Part shown: positions 1 through 11,300 of the stretch, one piece after another
Layout of the letters: every line of letters begins with the position of its first letter
How positions within the stretch are numbered: position 1 is the stretch's first letter
The notes under the pieces: model-generated
Told to the model about the DNA's origin: nothing
Seen by the model: the letters and a program-made list of their open reading frames with translations, nothing else
Database searches by the model: none
Program-made: the position numbers and the translations under genes
Assembly (NCBI GenBank): GCA_040880405.1
Contig: JBBDIM010000178.1
Span: forward strand, 1-64,000
Direction of reading: 5' to 3'
Source: JBBDIM01 sp040880405
GTDB taxonomy: Bacteria; Planctomycetota; Planctomycetia; Pirellulales; Pirellulaceae
DNA: 64,000 bases

Positions 1-61
1 ACGCCACGATCGGCAAGGCGAGTCCAGCGAGCAAAAACGCGGTTGGCAAGGCGAACGACAT
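1..61 (-). CDS. BatA-type N-terminal membrane segment, 3' truncated by window edge
   Basis: Only the first 20 residues are inside the window. Reading the minus strand from the ATG at 61 gives MSFALPTAFLLAGLALPIVA, a start like those of BatA/aerotolerance-type proteins, whose N-terminal double-TM domain typically begins with a short Phe/Leu-rich membrane helix. It starts about 60 nt downstream of the DUF58 stop codon on the same strand, the position where a BatA/vWA protein is expected in MoxR-DUF58 operons. Assignment rests on the helix plus context, so the family is likely but not proven. Confidence 0.5.
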   Translation of the reverse strand, partial: MSFALPTAFLLAGLALPIVA

Positions 62-123
62 ACTAAGGTCATCTTCGGGTTAAAAGTTGCTCGCCGATTC
101 CATCTCGCGGAACCCGCTACTGG

Positions 124-1005
124 CTATCGTGCCGCCATACTGGCTGATACGCGCATCATGTGGATTATCAAATCGTCATAGGAAACGGTCGTCGGCGATT
201 GGGTACAACCCAAGCCATAGGTTCGGCAGTAGTCTCGCACCGCTAATTGATGCTCGTTGAACAGCCGTTTGTAAGTTCGAAGGTTCTTTTCGGTAACGGT
301 TACCTTACGGGCTTCCTGGGTCTCAACATCAATCAGCTCCGCATCTCCCAGGAATCCCGGATTGGCCTCCCGAGGATCGTGTAATTGAATGACGTGGGCA
401 TCGAATCGGCGGTAGCGGAGTTGATCCAGTCCACCCTGAAATCCGTGCCCATCAAACAGGTCGCTCACCACGACCGCCAGCCCCGAACGCGTTCCGCGAG
501 TCATCAATTCCTGGGCCGAGCGGGTCAAATCGGTCTCTTCTCCGGCGGTCTCCAGGTTTTCCAGGTAACTCATCAGTGACAGGATACGAGCCTTGCCACG
601 CGTGATCGGAAATTCACTGATAATCCGATCGGCGTAGGCGACAATCGAGATTCGGTCCAAGTCGGCCAGTGCGATGTAGGCCAAGGCGGCTACCAATCGA
701 CGGGCCAAGTCGAACTTGGCCGGTTCACCGAATACCATGCTCCGCGAGATATCTAACATTAAATAAACATTCAGATCACGCTCTTCCTGAAATCGCTTTA
801 ACAATAAATCTCCGTGTCGCGCATAGACATTCCAATCGAGATAGCGAAGATCGTCACCGAAGGTATATTCCCGGTGGTCTGCAAACTCGATCCCCGAACC
901 CATCTGCATTGTCCGTCGCTGGGCTAACAACGAACCGCGGAATACCCGCTTCGACATGATCGAAAGGTACTCCAGCCGAGTCAGGAAGTCGCTTGGAAAG
1001 AGCAT
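124..1005 (-). CDS. DUF58 domain protein (MoxR partner)
   Basis: A 293-residue DUF58 protein, the usual length for the short cytosolic form. The family hallmark G-D-D-L-R-Y-L-D-W lies near residues 50-58. A von Willebrand A-like strand follows (LMLDISRSM), retaining a DxSxS-type MIDAS. No signal peptide or TM segment is visible. Proteins of this kind are encoded next to MoxR AAA+ ATPases and are thought to act with them in chaperone-like maturation or metal insertion for envelope proteins; the client here is unknown. It lies 66 nt downstream of the MoxR gene and upstream of a BatA-like start, so the three probably form one leftward operon. An internal Met at residue 17 (MSKRVFRG) is an alternative start. 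Confidence 0.9.
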   Translation of the reverse strand: MLFPSDFLTRLEYLSIMSKRVFRGSLLAQRRTMQMGSGIEFADHREYTFGDDLRYLDWNVYARHGDLLLKRFQEERDLNVYLMLDISRSMVFGEPAKFDLARRLVAALAYIALADLDRISIVAYADRIISEFPITRGKARILSLMSYLENLETAGEETDLTRSAQELMTRGTRSGLAVVVSDLFDGHGFQGGLDQLRYRRFDAHVIQLHDPREANPGFLGDAELIDVETQEARKVTVTEKNLRTYKRLFNEHQLAVRDYCRTYGLGCTQSPTTVSYDDLIIHMMRVSASMAAR

Positions 1006-1071
1006 GAACGTGGATTGTATATCAATAGATGGTTGTGCGTGGATTGATAGCGAAGTGGGTCTCAGGACGGA

Positions 1072-2100
1072 CTAAGCCGCGAGCGCGTCTTCACGGACCG
1101 TCTCGATGATTCGCTGAATCACATCGTCCGCCATGATGTTTTCCGCCTGGCCCTCGAAATTCAGGATAATTCGGTGACGCAACACCGGCCCGGCCATCTG
1201 GCGGATGTCATCGCGCGCGACATGATAACGGTTATCGAGGATCGCTCGAATCTTGGCTCCTAAAATCAATGCTTGGAGGCCGCGGGGACTGGAACCGAAG
1301 CGGATGAACTTCCGCGCGCTTTCAGAAGCGAGTTCATGGTCGGGATGGGTCGCCACCACCAACGCGATGCCGTAGCGGCGGACATCATTGGAGATCGGGA
1401 TCTGCCGCGACAAGGCCGACATCTCTAAAATTCGCTCTCCGGTCAGCACCGGTTCGGCCTGAGGATTCGAAGATTCAGTCGTCCGGTCGAGAATCAGTTC
1501 AAGGTCGTCGATCCGCGGGTATTTCACCAGCAATTTGCAAAAGAATCGGTCGAGTTGGGCCTCCGGCAAAGGATAGGTCCCTTCCATTTCGAGCGGGTTC
1601 TGTGTCGCCATGACAAAGAAAGGCTCCGCCAGACGGTGCGTCACTCCCGCCACGGTGATGGAGTGTTCTTGCATCGCTTCGAGCAGCGCCGACTGGGTCT
1701 TGGGAGTCGCCCGATTGATTTCATCCGCTAATAGCACATTGGCAAATAGCGGTCCCTTCTGGAACTCAAACACCTTACGGCCATCCGGTGCCTCGGCCAA
1801 AACGTTGGTGCCGATCAAGTCGGCGGGCATCAAGTCGGGCGTGAATTGAATACGATGAAAGTCGAGATGCAACGCGTCGGCCAGTGTCCGCACGGTTAAT
1901 GTTTTACCGAGCCCAGGGACCCCTTCCAGTAGCACATGGCCACCGGCGACCAAGGAGATCAACATGTCATCGAGAATCTCTTGCTGGCCGACAATTACCT
2001 TAGATATTTCCGAACGCAATCGGTGGAAGTCGGCACGGAAATCATCGAGCTGTTGTTTCAGTTGATCATCTAGATTCATTCCGTCATCCCAAGAGTTCAT
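1072..2100 (-). CDS. MoxR family AAA+ ATPase
   Basis: A 342-residue MoxR-type AAA+ ATPase. Walker A is GVPGLGKT at residues 60-67. Walker B and the following helix read LLADEINRATPKTQSALLEAMQE in pieces around residue 125, and the sensor-1 Asn is in ATQNPLEMEGTYPLPEAQLDRF, split over residues 165-185. The C-terminal AAA lid carries the arginine-rich SSPRGLQ segment typical of the family. It heads the leftward MoxR-DUF58-BatA-like locus and is divergent from the giant TPR gene, sharing a 240-bp intergenic region. No strong Shine-Dalgarno precedes the chosen ATG; Met8 is an alternative start. A second MoxR-DUF58-Bat set lies at 51.6-57.8 kb. Confidence 0.95.
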   Translation of the reverse strand: MNSWDDGMNLDDQLKQQLDDFRADFHRLRSEISKVIVGQQEILDDMLISLVAGGHVLLEGVPGLGKTLTVRTLADALHLDFHRIQFTPDLMPADLIGTNVLAEAPDGRKVFEFQKGPLFANVLLADEINRATPKTQSALLEAMQEHSITVAGVTHRLAEPFFVMATQNPLEMEGTYPLPEAQLDRFFCKLLVKYPRIDDLELILDRTTESSNPQAEPVLTGERILEMSALSRQIPISNDVRRYGIALVVATHPDHELASESARKFIRFGSSPRGLQALILGAKIRAILDNRYHVARDDIRQMAGPVLRHRIILNFEGQAENIMADDVIQRIIETVREDALAA

Positions 2101-2344
2101 GGTGGCCGGGCACGGTCTACTAATTATCCGCGACCGCCGAATTATTATAGGTCCGAGAGGAATTGTCTAGTAATTTTCTCCCAACTTTGTTAGGGTAAGC
2201 AAACGTAGGACAGGGGGCTCCGGTTTGATAAGTACCAACCGGCTTGATCGTGCGAGGAATTTCTTCTCGTGGATTCGATGTCCCGCCTCTCGCCTTACTT
2301 TTCTATTACCGCGCTCAAGCCCCGTTTCGTTCGGAGTTCTTCTC

Positions 2345-5300
2345 ATGAGTCGTGTTGCCTTTTTCTCGTCTCGTCCAACCGCAAATGCTTCGTTTCGCTT
2401 TGGGACCTTCGCGGTGCTCAGCACGGTGCTCGTCGCGGTGATGATCTCTCCTCCTCATTCCCGCGGTCAGGACGCGGCCTCGGATGAAGAGGATTCCGCG
2501 GCGCAGGAGTACTCTGAAGATGAGCAGCGACAGATCGACTTGGCGGAACGGTTCCTGACCATCCTCGCGCAGAATCCTCGGCGCGGTACGGCCCTCGACC
2601 GAGTTTATGGCCATCATATTGAGTTCGGCACGCTCGAGACGTTCATCGAAACGCTGGAAGCGTCCGTGAAGAAGGAACCCGAGAACGGACAACAGTGGAT
2701 GCTGCTGGGGCTGTTTCAGTCGCAGCGAGGTAACGACAACGGGGCCGCCGAGGCGTTTGCCAAAGCGGAAAAACTGCGCGCGGAAGATCCGATCGCCTCA
2801 TACTATTTGGGACAGTCGCTACTGCGAATTGGCGAACCACGAGAAGCCGTAGAGGCGATGCAGCGGGCCATCGATCGCAACCCGAATCGAACCGATACGT
2901 TGGAAATCTTTCAACAATTGGGCCGAATCCATCAGCGGGCCCAGCGGACCGAAGAAGCCCTTGCCGTTTGGAAACGCCTGGAGGAGATGTTCCCGGGAGA
3001 TCCGCGGGTTCTCGAACAAATCGCGGTGACATTGGCCGAAGAGGGTCAACCCGCCTCGGCCCTCAAACGCTATCTGCAACTGGCTGAGATCACGCGAGAC
3101 GACTATCGCCGCACCATGTATCGAATTGAAGCGGCGGAGCTTAAAGTCAAAACGAGTGACCTGGATGGAGGGATCGCCGACTTTGAAATGCTGCTGGGTG
3201 ATCTCAACCCTGAAGGCTGGCTATTCCGAGATGTTCGGCGGCGAATCGAAAATGTGTTCCTGCGGAGCAGCGATCAGGATGCCCTGGTCGCCTACTACGA
3301 GAAATGGCTGGAGGAGAACCCTGAAGATGTCGAGGCCATGGCCCGGATGGCCCGATTCCTCGCCTCGGCGGCACGGATGCCGGAATCCCGCGAGTGGATG
3401 GAGAAGGCACTGCGACTGGCCCCTTCTCGGGCCGATTTGCGCAAGGCCTATATAGACCAGTTGGTCGACGATCAGCAATTTAGTGAAGCACTCAAGCAGT
3501 ATCAGAAGCTGAGCGAGGCGGATCCTGGCAATGCCGATGTCCTGCGGGATTGGGGCAAGCTGGTGTTGCGCGACCGGACTCAGGACATGGAAGATCGTCG
3601 CGCGGAGGCCGCGCGCGTCTGGCGAAAGATGCTCGCCAACCGCGCCGACCATGCCTTGACCCATGCCTTGACCCATGCCCAGGTTGCCGACTTATTCCGC
3701 GCTGCGGAGATGAACGACCAGGCCCTGGAAATGTACGAGAAGGCGGTGGAACTGGCCCCCAATGACCCTCAGTATCGCGAGTTTCTCGGCGAGTTTCACC
3801 ACATTCAGAAGCGGAACGAAGAGGCCCTGGAGACATGGGCCGCGATCGCCGCGCCACCCAACCGCACGGCCGACAATCTTTCCCGGCTGGCAGAGGTGTA
3901 CCACAGTTTCGGATATCTGGATCAGGCCTTGGCCGAAGTCACCGCAGCGACCGAAATGGATGCCAAAGACTTCGCCCTCCAAATCCGAGCCGCCAACTAC
4001 CACAACCAGGCCGAAAAGTACGATGAGGCGTTAAGCTTTATCGCCGCGGCCGAGGGTTTGGCCGACGACTCCGAGAAATTGGACACGGTCATCCGGGAGC
4101 GGATTGAGGTTTACCAGTCGAGCCAGCAGTTGGAGAAGCGGATCGAGGAATTGGTCGCCTCCATCCAAGCGAACAATAAACCGACCTGGGAACAGTGGCA
4201 CTTGCTGGCGCGGTATCACGAGGCAGCGCGGGCCTGGCCCGAAGCTACCGATGCGATCGACACCGCCTTAAAAGTGGCCCCTGCTAATATCGTCGCCTTG
4301 ACCACGGCGGCCCGGATTGCGGAGGCGGCCGGTGAGCTGAGTGCGGCGGCCGATTTGAGTCGCCAGCTGGCCGAGGTCGACCGTCGCTACCGGGCCGATC
4401 ATTGGATGAACGTGGCCCGGCTGGAAATTCAATTAGGCCGAGCGGACGAGGCCATCGCGGCGGCGGAGGAGCTGATTCGCTCCGCCCCGGGAAATACGGA
4501 GCATTATGAGTTTTTCGCCCAAACCTGTTTCCGTTTGGGACGCAGTGAAGAGGGACTTGATGCCTTGCGCAAAGCGGTTCGGATCAATCCCAACGAACCG
4601 GCCCTGATCATGTCGCTCGGATCGGCTCTGGCGAATCAGTTGAAGACCCGCGAGGCGATCGAGCTGTACTGGCGGGCCTTTGAGAAGACAGAAGACTTGG
4701 ACGACCTAACGACTCTCACCACCAAGCTGGTCCCTTTGTACGAGCAGGTTAATCAATTGGATCAGTTGCTTGAGCGGCTTGATCGCCTCCGCGGAGAAGA
4801 GGACCAGCGGCGCGAGATGACGATCTGCCTGGCCCAGGCTCATCAGACGAGCGGCAATACCATCGCGGCGCAGCAGGAGCTGGAAAGCTTGTTGAGCGAG
4901 AACACGCGCGATACCAACCTCCTGCAGCAGCTTGCGAAGCTATGTGAAACAAGCGGCGACCAAGAGGCGGCGATTGCCTACCGGCGGCAGTTGGTCACCT
5001 TAGCGCCGGGACATGAAACCGAATTCCCCCTGGCCAAATTGCTGCAAGAGAACGGCCAGCACGAAGCGGCGAGTGATATCTTTGTCCGGCTGACTCAGCG
5101 TGAGGAAGATCCGATTCGTCTGCTGCGATCTTTGGATTCTCTCTTGGCCCAAGGAAGTTTCGAAGCGGTTCTCCGCATCACGGAACCGTTGCTTAGCCAG
5201 CAGCGGGACGACTGGGAAATGTTGTATCGCGAGGGAGTCGCCTACGCATCAATGGAACGTTTCCAGGAGGCGGAACTTCGATTTCAGCGAATCCTCGATC

Positions 5301-8300
5301 TGCGTCTCCCCTTGGAGACGATGGGTGCGGCAGCTAAATCCCGCTACGACCAGCAACAACGCAAGGCGAAATCCGATAATCTGCGGGGTCTTGCCTCACG
5401 TCGGCCCTCGACGATGACACCGCTCCAGATGCTCTCCAATTCAAATAGCATTCGACAGGCGACTGGATTGTCGAATGATCAAAACCAAGCCCTTGGCATG
5501 CAATCTCGCAGCCTGCCGACCGTTTGGTCACCGGATGTTCTGGGAACCGCGCGGATGGCAGCTTGGGGTTGGCGACTAAGATTTGAACGGGATGCCACGG
5601 CCAGTGATTCCCCTGAAGCGGAAGCGGAGGATCAACCGGACGAACAACCGCAGTCGATTGGTCAACGGTTGGTGGCGGAGGCCGTGCAACCGCAAGCGAC
5701 TTCCCAAGCAATTATGGATGGCCTATTTGTCTCCCACCTGACGGAGGACAACGAGGCAATCGTCAAAGTAGCCAGGCGAATGGCCCAAGAGGGAGGCAAA
5801 GAGGAGAAGAGCTACTTCCTCTCAACCTTGGCGCGGCGAATCCCTGCCAACCAGAATCAAAGAGGAGGAGTTAACCGCGAACCCCCGACGGGAGTCGAGC
5901 CACTTTCCGAAGACGATATCGAGTTCATGCTTCAGTGCGTTGCCGATCTCGATCAACAGGAAGAGGATCAACCGCCGATTCCGGCCGGGCAAATCGCCTA
6001 CGCCAGCAATGGCCAAGCTTACATTTTGATTGGCGGCTCGTATCAGCCGTTGTACGGAGTGTTTCGTGGCGGCTCGATGTTCCTCTCACCCGTGATGGCC
6101 GAGTTGCGGCTCGCGGGTCGGGCCGAAGAGGCGGAGGAGATGCTCCAGGCCGAACTCGATCGTGCCAAAAAGTCGAACGAATTGGCGCAAGCGATTTCGA
6201 TGGTTTTCCGTGAAGGAGATCAAACGGAAATCCCGATTTATTTTGATCGTTGGAAAGAGGCCATGCTGGCGGAGATTGAGGAGATGCCACTGGAGAAATT
6301 GACAACTGGCCAAAATCAAAATCAGCAACGGACACGTCAGGCCCAGTTGGCTTCTATCACACAGCCGGCAATGCAATGGATGGGTGTTCTGGGCGAGGCA
6401 GAGGAGAATCAGAAGATCGCCACCATTCTTGATTCCCTCCTGGATGTGAATGCCGCCCTGGAGAAAAAATTGCAATCGGCTCCCGCCCCGCCATCCTCTC
6501 CTATCAGTGCCTCCAGCGCCCCGGCACGGCAGCTTGGCATTTCAATTTACTATGGCACGTCCAGCTCATACAGCCGGTACACCGTGCCACTGGGTGATCC
6601 ATACATTTCCACCGTCGCGGTACATTGGTTGCGCCAGGTCTACGAAGTTTACCAACGCAACGATGTCATGGACGACCTGACCGAATTACTTCGCGCTCGA
6701 ATCGAACAGGCCGACGAAGCGACACGTGGCCAAGAACAACTGCTACTCGCGACCCTGTTCGATTGGATGGGACAGCGGGAGGACATGATTGAGCTGGTGT
6801 CCGCCGCTGCGCCGCAATACGCGGCTGACTTGGCTTTTCGTTTTCATCTGATCGAACTATACGAAAGCGTCGGCGAATTCGACGTGGCCCTGGAGATGAT
6901 CGACGCGACCGAAGTCCGCGATCAGAAAATACTTCAGCGAAGGGAACTAATTGCGATTGGCCTGGCCGAGCGGTTGGGGGATATCGACCGCGCGAGAGCA
7001 GCCGCGGAGCGGCTCTTCGGATTGCGTCTTGATAGTCAGACGCAGTTGTCGCTGGTTGAGCGAATGCGACGATTAGGAATGCACTCGATGGCGGACGCGG
7101 TTCTGGCTCGGACCGAACGTTCCGCGGGGAACGACCCACCTGCCCTGGCTTCGCTGATGATGCTGTATCAAGGGCAAGGCAAGGTCGATCACGCCAATCA
7201 ACTGGCACGCTTAATTCTGTTGCGGACGACCTCGCCACTGACCATGATGGCCACGTCCAATCGCAATCCGCGAAATGTAAGTAGCGCCACCGATGCCTAC
7301 CGACGGCAGGCCCTGCAGGTCCTGCGGCAAGGGGGGGGGTTGACTGACTTGATTGAACAGCTGGAACGCCGTATCGAGAAAACTTCCGGCACGCCGCGCA
7401 TGTACGAACTGCTGGTCGAATATTACGAGGCGGATGGCAAAAACAAGGAAGTCGTCGAGGTTCTCAACAAGGCGATCGAACTGAACCCGGCGGCTAGCGG
7501 ATTACGGCTGAAAATGGGGCAACTCTTGGAAAAGGAGGGCAAACACGACGAGGCCTGCACGCAGTACCTGGCGGTCCTTAGCGAGCGGCCCGATTGGATT
7601 CTGGAAAATATCTATCAATATCGCACTCCGTTCACTACGGCGGGTCGGATGCGAGATCTGGCGGACGCGGTCAGCAAGCTCGATATTCGCTCCATTCGAC
7701 AGCCGTACTATCTGATCGAATTGGCCAACAATCTGTTGCGCGAGAAGGAGGATATTGACGTCGCGGTCAGTCTGCTGGAAAAGGTGGAAAAAAACTTTCC
7801 GCAGTACCGCCAAAATCTCCTCTCCTCGGTCGACCAGAACGCCTTGCAACATGATGGTTTTCTCAAGTTCGTGATGAAAACGATGTTGCCCAACGCCGAA
7901 ACGATCAAGACGAATCCATGGGCCGGTGTCGATTCAGTCCGCTCCTACGATAACAACGGAGGGGTCAATTCCCATTTCGACTTCCTCCTGGAGGGGATTC
8001 GCAAGACGAGTGAGCAGTCGCGGCAAGAGGTGGAAAAGTCGATCGCCGCGACCGCAGAGGAGAACCCGAATTGGCTAGGTGGGCAAGTCATTTTGGCGAA
8101 GATGGAGATGGACGACTCGCGTCCCAAGGAGGCGGAAGAGCGTCTGGCGAAGGTCTTCACTGACTCCGATGCCGTTGCGGCCATGCCGTCCAATGCCAGT
8201 TGGATTGTGGGGACCATGTGCGAAAAGTTCGACGGTTTGAAACCCCAAGGCCGCGAACTGTTCGAACAAGCCGTGAGGACCGATACGTCGAATAGCAATC

Positions 8301-11300
8301 AGCTCAACTATTCACCGATCAAACGATTGGTCCAGATCTACAAGACGCAAGGCGAAAACGAAGCAGCCAAGCAATTGCTTCTCAAATCACTCAATGGCGT
8401 GGCCAATCAGTACGATTCGAATTATCAGGCTTACTTGCAATTTCAAAATGTGGGCTGGGTTGCCGAGCAGTTGTTAGAGCTTGGCTTCCCGGGCGAAGCC
8501 CTGCGATTGCAACAATCGATGCTGAGCAACAAAGACCTTGCCGATCGCGCCTCGCAGGTAGGGGGAAATAGTGCCCAGCAGTATCAGGAACAGCTCAAAA
8601 CCGGGATTCGCAGTGCCATCACGGCCCTCGCTTCCGGCGACAATCCTTTGCGAGTGGAAGATTTTTTAGCCGTCAGCGAAGACCTTCAACCTGGACAGCC
8701 CGCCTTGGAGTTAATGCTCCAATTTCCTCGGGGGGAAGAACTGGCCACCACCACGATTTCCAGTTCGATGGGAGATCTGTTCGCCCTGCTGGCTGAGAAG
8801 CCGGAGATCGCGGCAAGTCTGGAGCGCCATCTTTTGAAATTGTCCGAGCAGTATCCCGACGAGGTATCGATTGCCACCCTGCGTGTGATGGCCCAGCCCG
8901 ATCCGCGTGACGAGGCGGTCGTGGGCAACTTGAGGAATCTTGTCCAACGGTTGGAGGAAACTCCGTGGGAGTCGATACCGGAGGGCCGGCGGCCCAATGC
9001 GCGGCAACGGCGAGAAGCGGCCCTCTCGATTCCACTATGGTTGGTCGCTCAGCGGTTACTCGGCACCGAGGATTGGGAAACGGTTGGCAGGCCTTTAGCC
9101 GAACGAGCCCTGGAAGGTGCGCGGAGACAGCTTGAAGATCACGCGGCCATTGCCATTTTGTACCACTGGGGTCAACTGGACATGGAGCAAGGTGACTCCG
9201 AAGCGGCCGAGGACCGCTGGCACGAAGCGCTGGCCTTAGCCACGCGAAGACCAGGCCAGAGTGGCCGCCTCCGTTCATCATCCGACGCTAACGACGCAGA
9301 TGCGGAAGATGAAAAACTTCGGCAAGCCCGAACGATTGCGCCGCTGACTGTTTCGCAGTTCAGCATCGCCATGATCCTCGCCAAGGCGGGTGCCGATCAC
9401 GAGCTGCCGGAGCTCTCGCGGCGAGCGGCGTTTGAGTCGCTGTCGGGAGGAACCCCGCAGCCCGATCCGCCTTCAGGTTCTAATTCCTCGGGGGGGAGGG
9501 TAGTCCAGCGTACCGTGGTAACCTCTTTCCTCTCAACGTCGTCCGGGGTGAGTAGCAATCCACTGGAGTCGAAAGTCGCGCAGGAGGTCCAGGCAGTGGT
9601 CGGCAAGTGGGATCCCGAGTCCTACTCCCCTATCTCAACGTACGAACTCCTTCGAGACTTGGTCCTGCCGCCGCACCGAGCAGGCGAGGTCCTGCTCTAT
9701 CCCAACCAGAGCCAGTTGAGTCAGGGCGAGACGACCAGCTTGGCTCCCCTATTAATCCGCTGGGCCGGACATGCCGATCAACTGCCGCAATTGGCTGAGG
9801 CGGTCGCCGAGAGGGCCAAACTACCGCAGACGCGGATTCCGGCTGGAGTGCTGCAAACCTTGATCGCCATCGCCCAGCGACAAGACGATCAGTCCACGAA
9901 GTACCTTGAGGAATTAACCACCGCGGTCACGCAGTTGCAAGGATCGCTACCGTTGGCCGAACTGGCCTGCCATGCGGCAATTCCCGCCTTTGAGCACAAG
10001 GCGCTCCGCGCGGCCGCCTATCCGATTCTGAGCGTTGCGGTTGAGGCTCGGGCCCGGCCAACGGATCAAAATCAGCAGCTCGACGCCGATGACAAGCTTG
10101 CGCAGATGGTAAACGGGTATCGGATTGAACAGGGCAATTCAGAGGAAGTCACGGCCTATTTCGATCGGTTGCTGACCGGTCGTCAGGCGTATTACGCCCG
10201 CTATGGGTCTCAGGAGTATGGCCTCTACCTGCAACTAAGAGATCTTGTAAGTATTGCGAATCAAGCGGGAAAAATTGGCGCGGGAGACATCGCCCTCGAT
10301 TACCTGGGTCGGACCGTCGATTTCAAGGCCCCGCCGCAGTATTCACGCCCTTCGGTCGGGTTCGGGCTGGCTTTGGCGGTCGATCATGTCCGGGGCCTGC
10401 CACCAGCAGAACGTTATCAGGTCTGGTCGCAGTGGACCCTTCCGACCGAGAACCGCCAATCGCTGCGTTTCGTCGCTGAGCGAATGGAGCCAGTGCTGCC
10501 GCCGGAAGCGTACCGTTCCTGGAAGCTGGACCTTGAGCCACTTGCCGGATCTGGCATGCTGTCCAACTTCAGTGAATTGGTCGAGGCCGCGCGACAAGCC
10601 AATCAGTTGGAGGAACTAATCGACCAGGCCAAGTCCGCGGTCGAGAGCAAATTGCCGGAGGCGGAAAGCCTACTCACGCTGGCGCTGGTCGCCACGGGAG
10701 ATAAGGAAAAAGCGATCGAGCCGACGCGGCAACATTTCGCGACGCTGGTCCAGCGGTACAAAGCTCGGGACGAGGGCGTTCGTCGTCCGGTGACCCCTGA
10801 TATGTTGGTTTATTTCGCGTGTATCGAACAGGGGCTGTATTTTGGCGATACGCCCGATCACTTCGCCAAACTGGTGGCCGATCTTCGGCAAACCTCGTCC
10901 CCAAATAATCACTTCCCTGAAATCAGGGCCGCCTACGCCTCCCTGCTGGCGGATAGATACAACGCCGCCTCTCGCCCGATCGATGATCCTCACTATACCC
11001 AGTGGCCCCGCTTCAAGCACTGGACCGATACGACGCTGGAGAACCCGGAGAGTCGACGGCTTCAAGCCTTTTGGGTGCCGCGGGAAAACCAAGCGACGCA
11101 TTTGCTGGGCGATGGTTCCGGGCTCCTGATGCTCAGGTATCCGCTGACGGGGGATTTCGAAATAACCTTCGACTGCTACCACGGTACCTGGGGAGAGGGC
11201 TATGCTGGATTTGGCGGAGTGATTGTCGAATCGCAGGGGCACGGCTCCACCACGGTCATCCGTCCCCTCGCGCACCATGAGACCCTTCAGCGAAGTGGCA

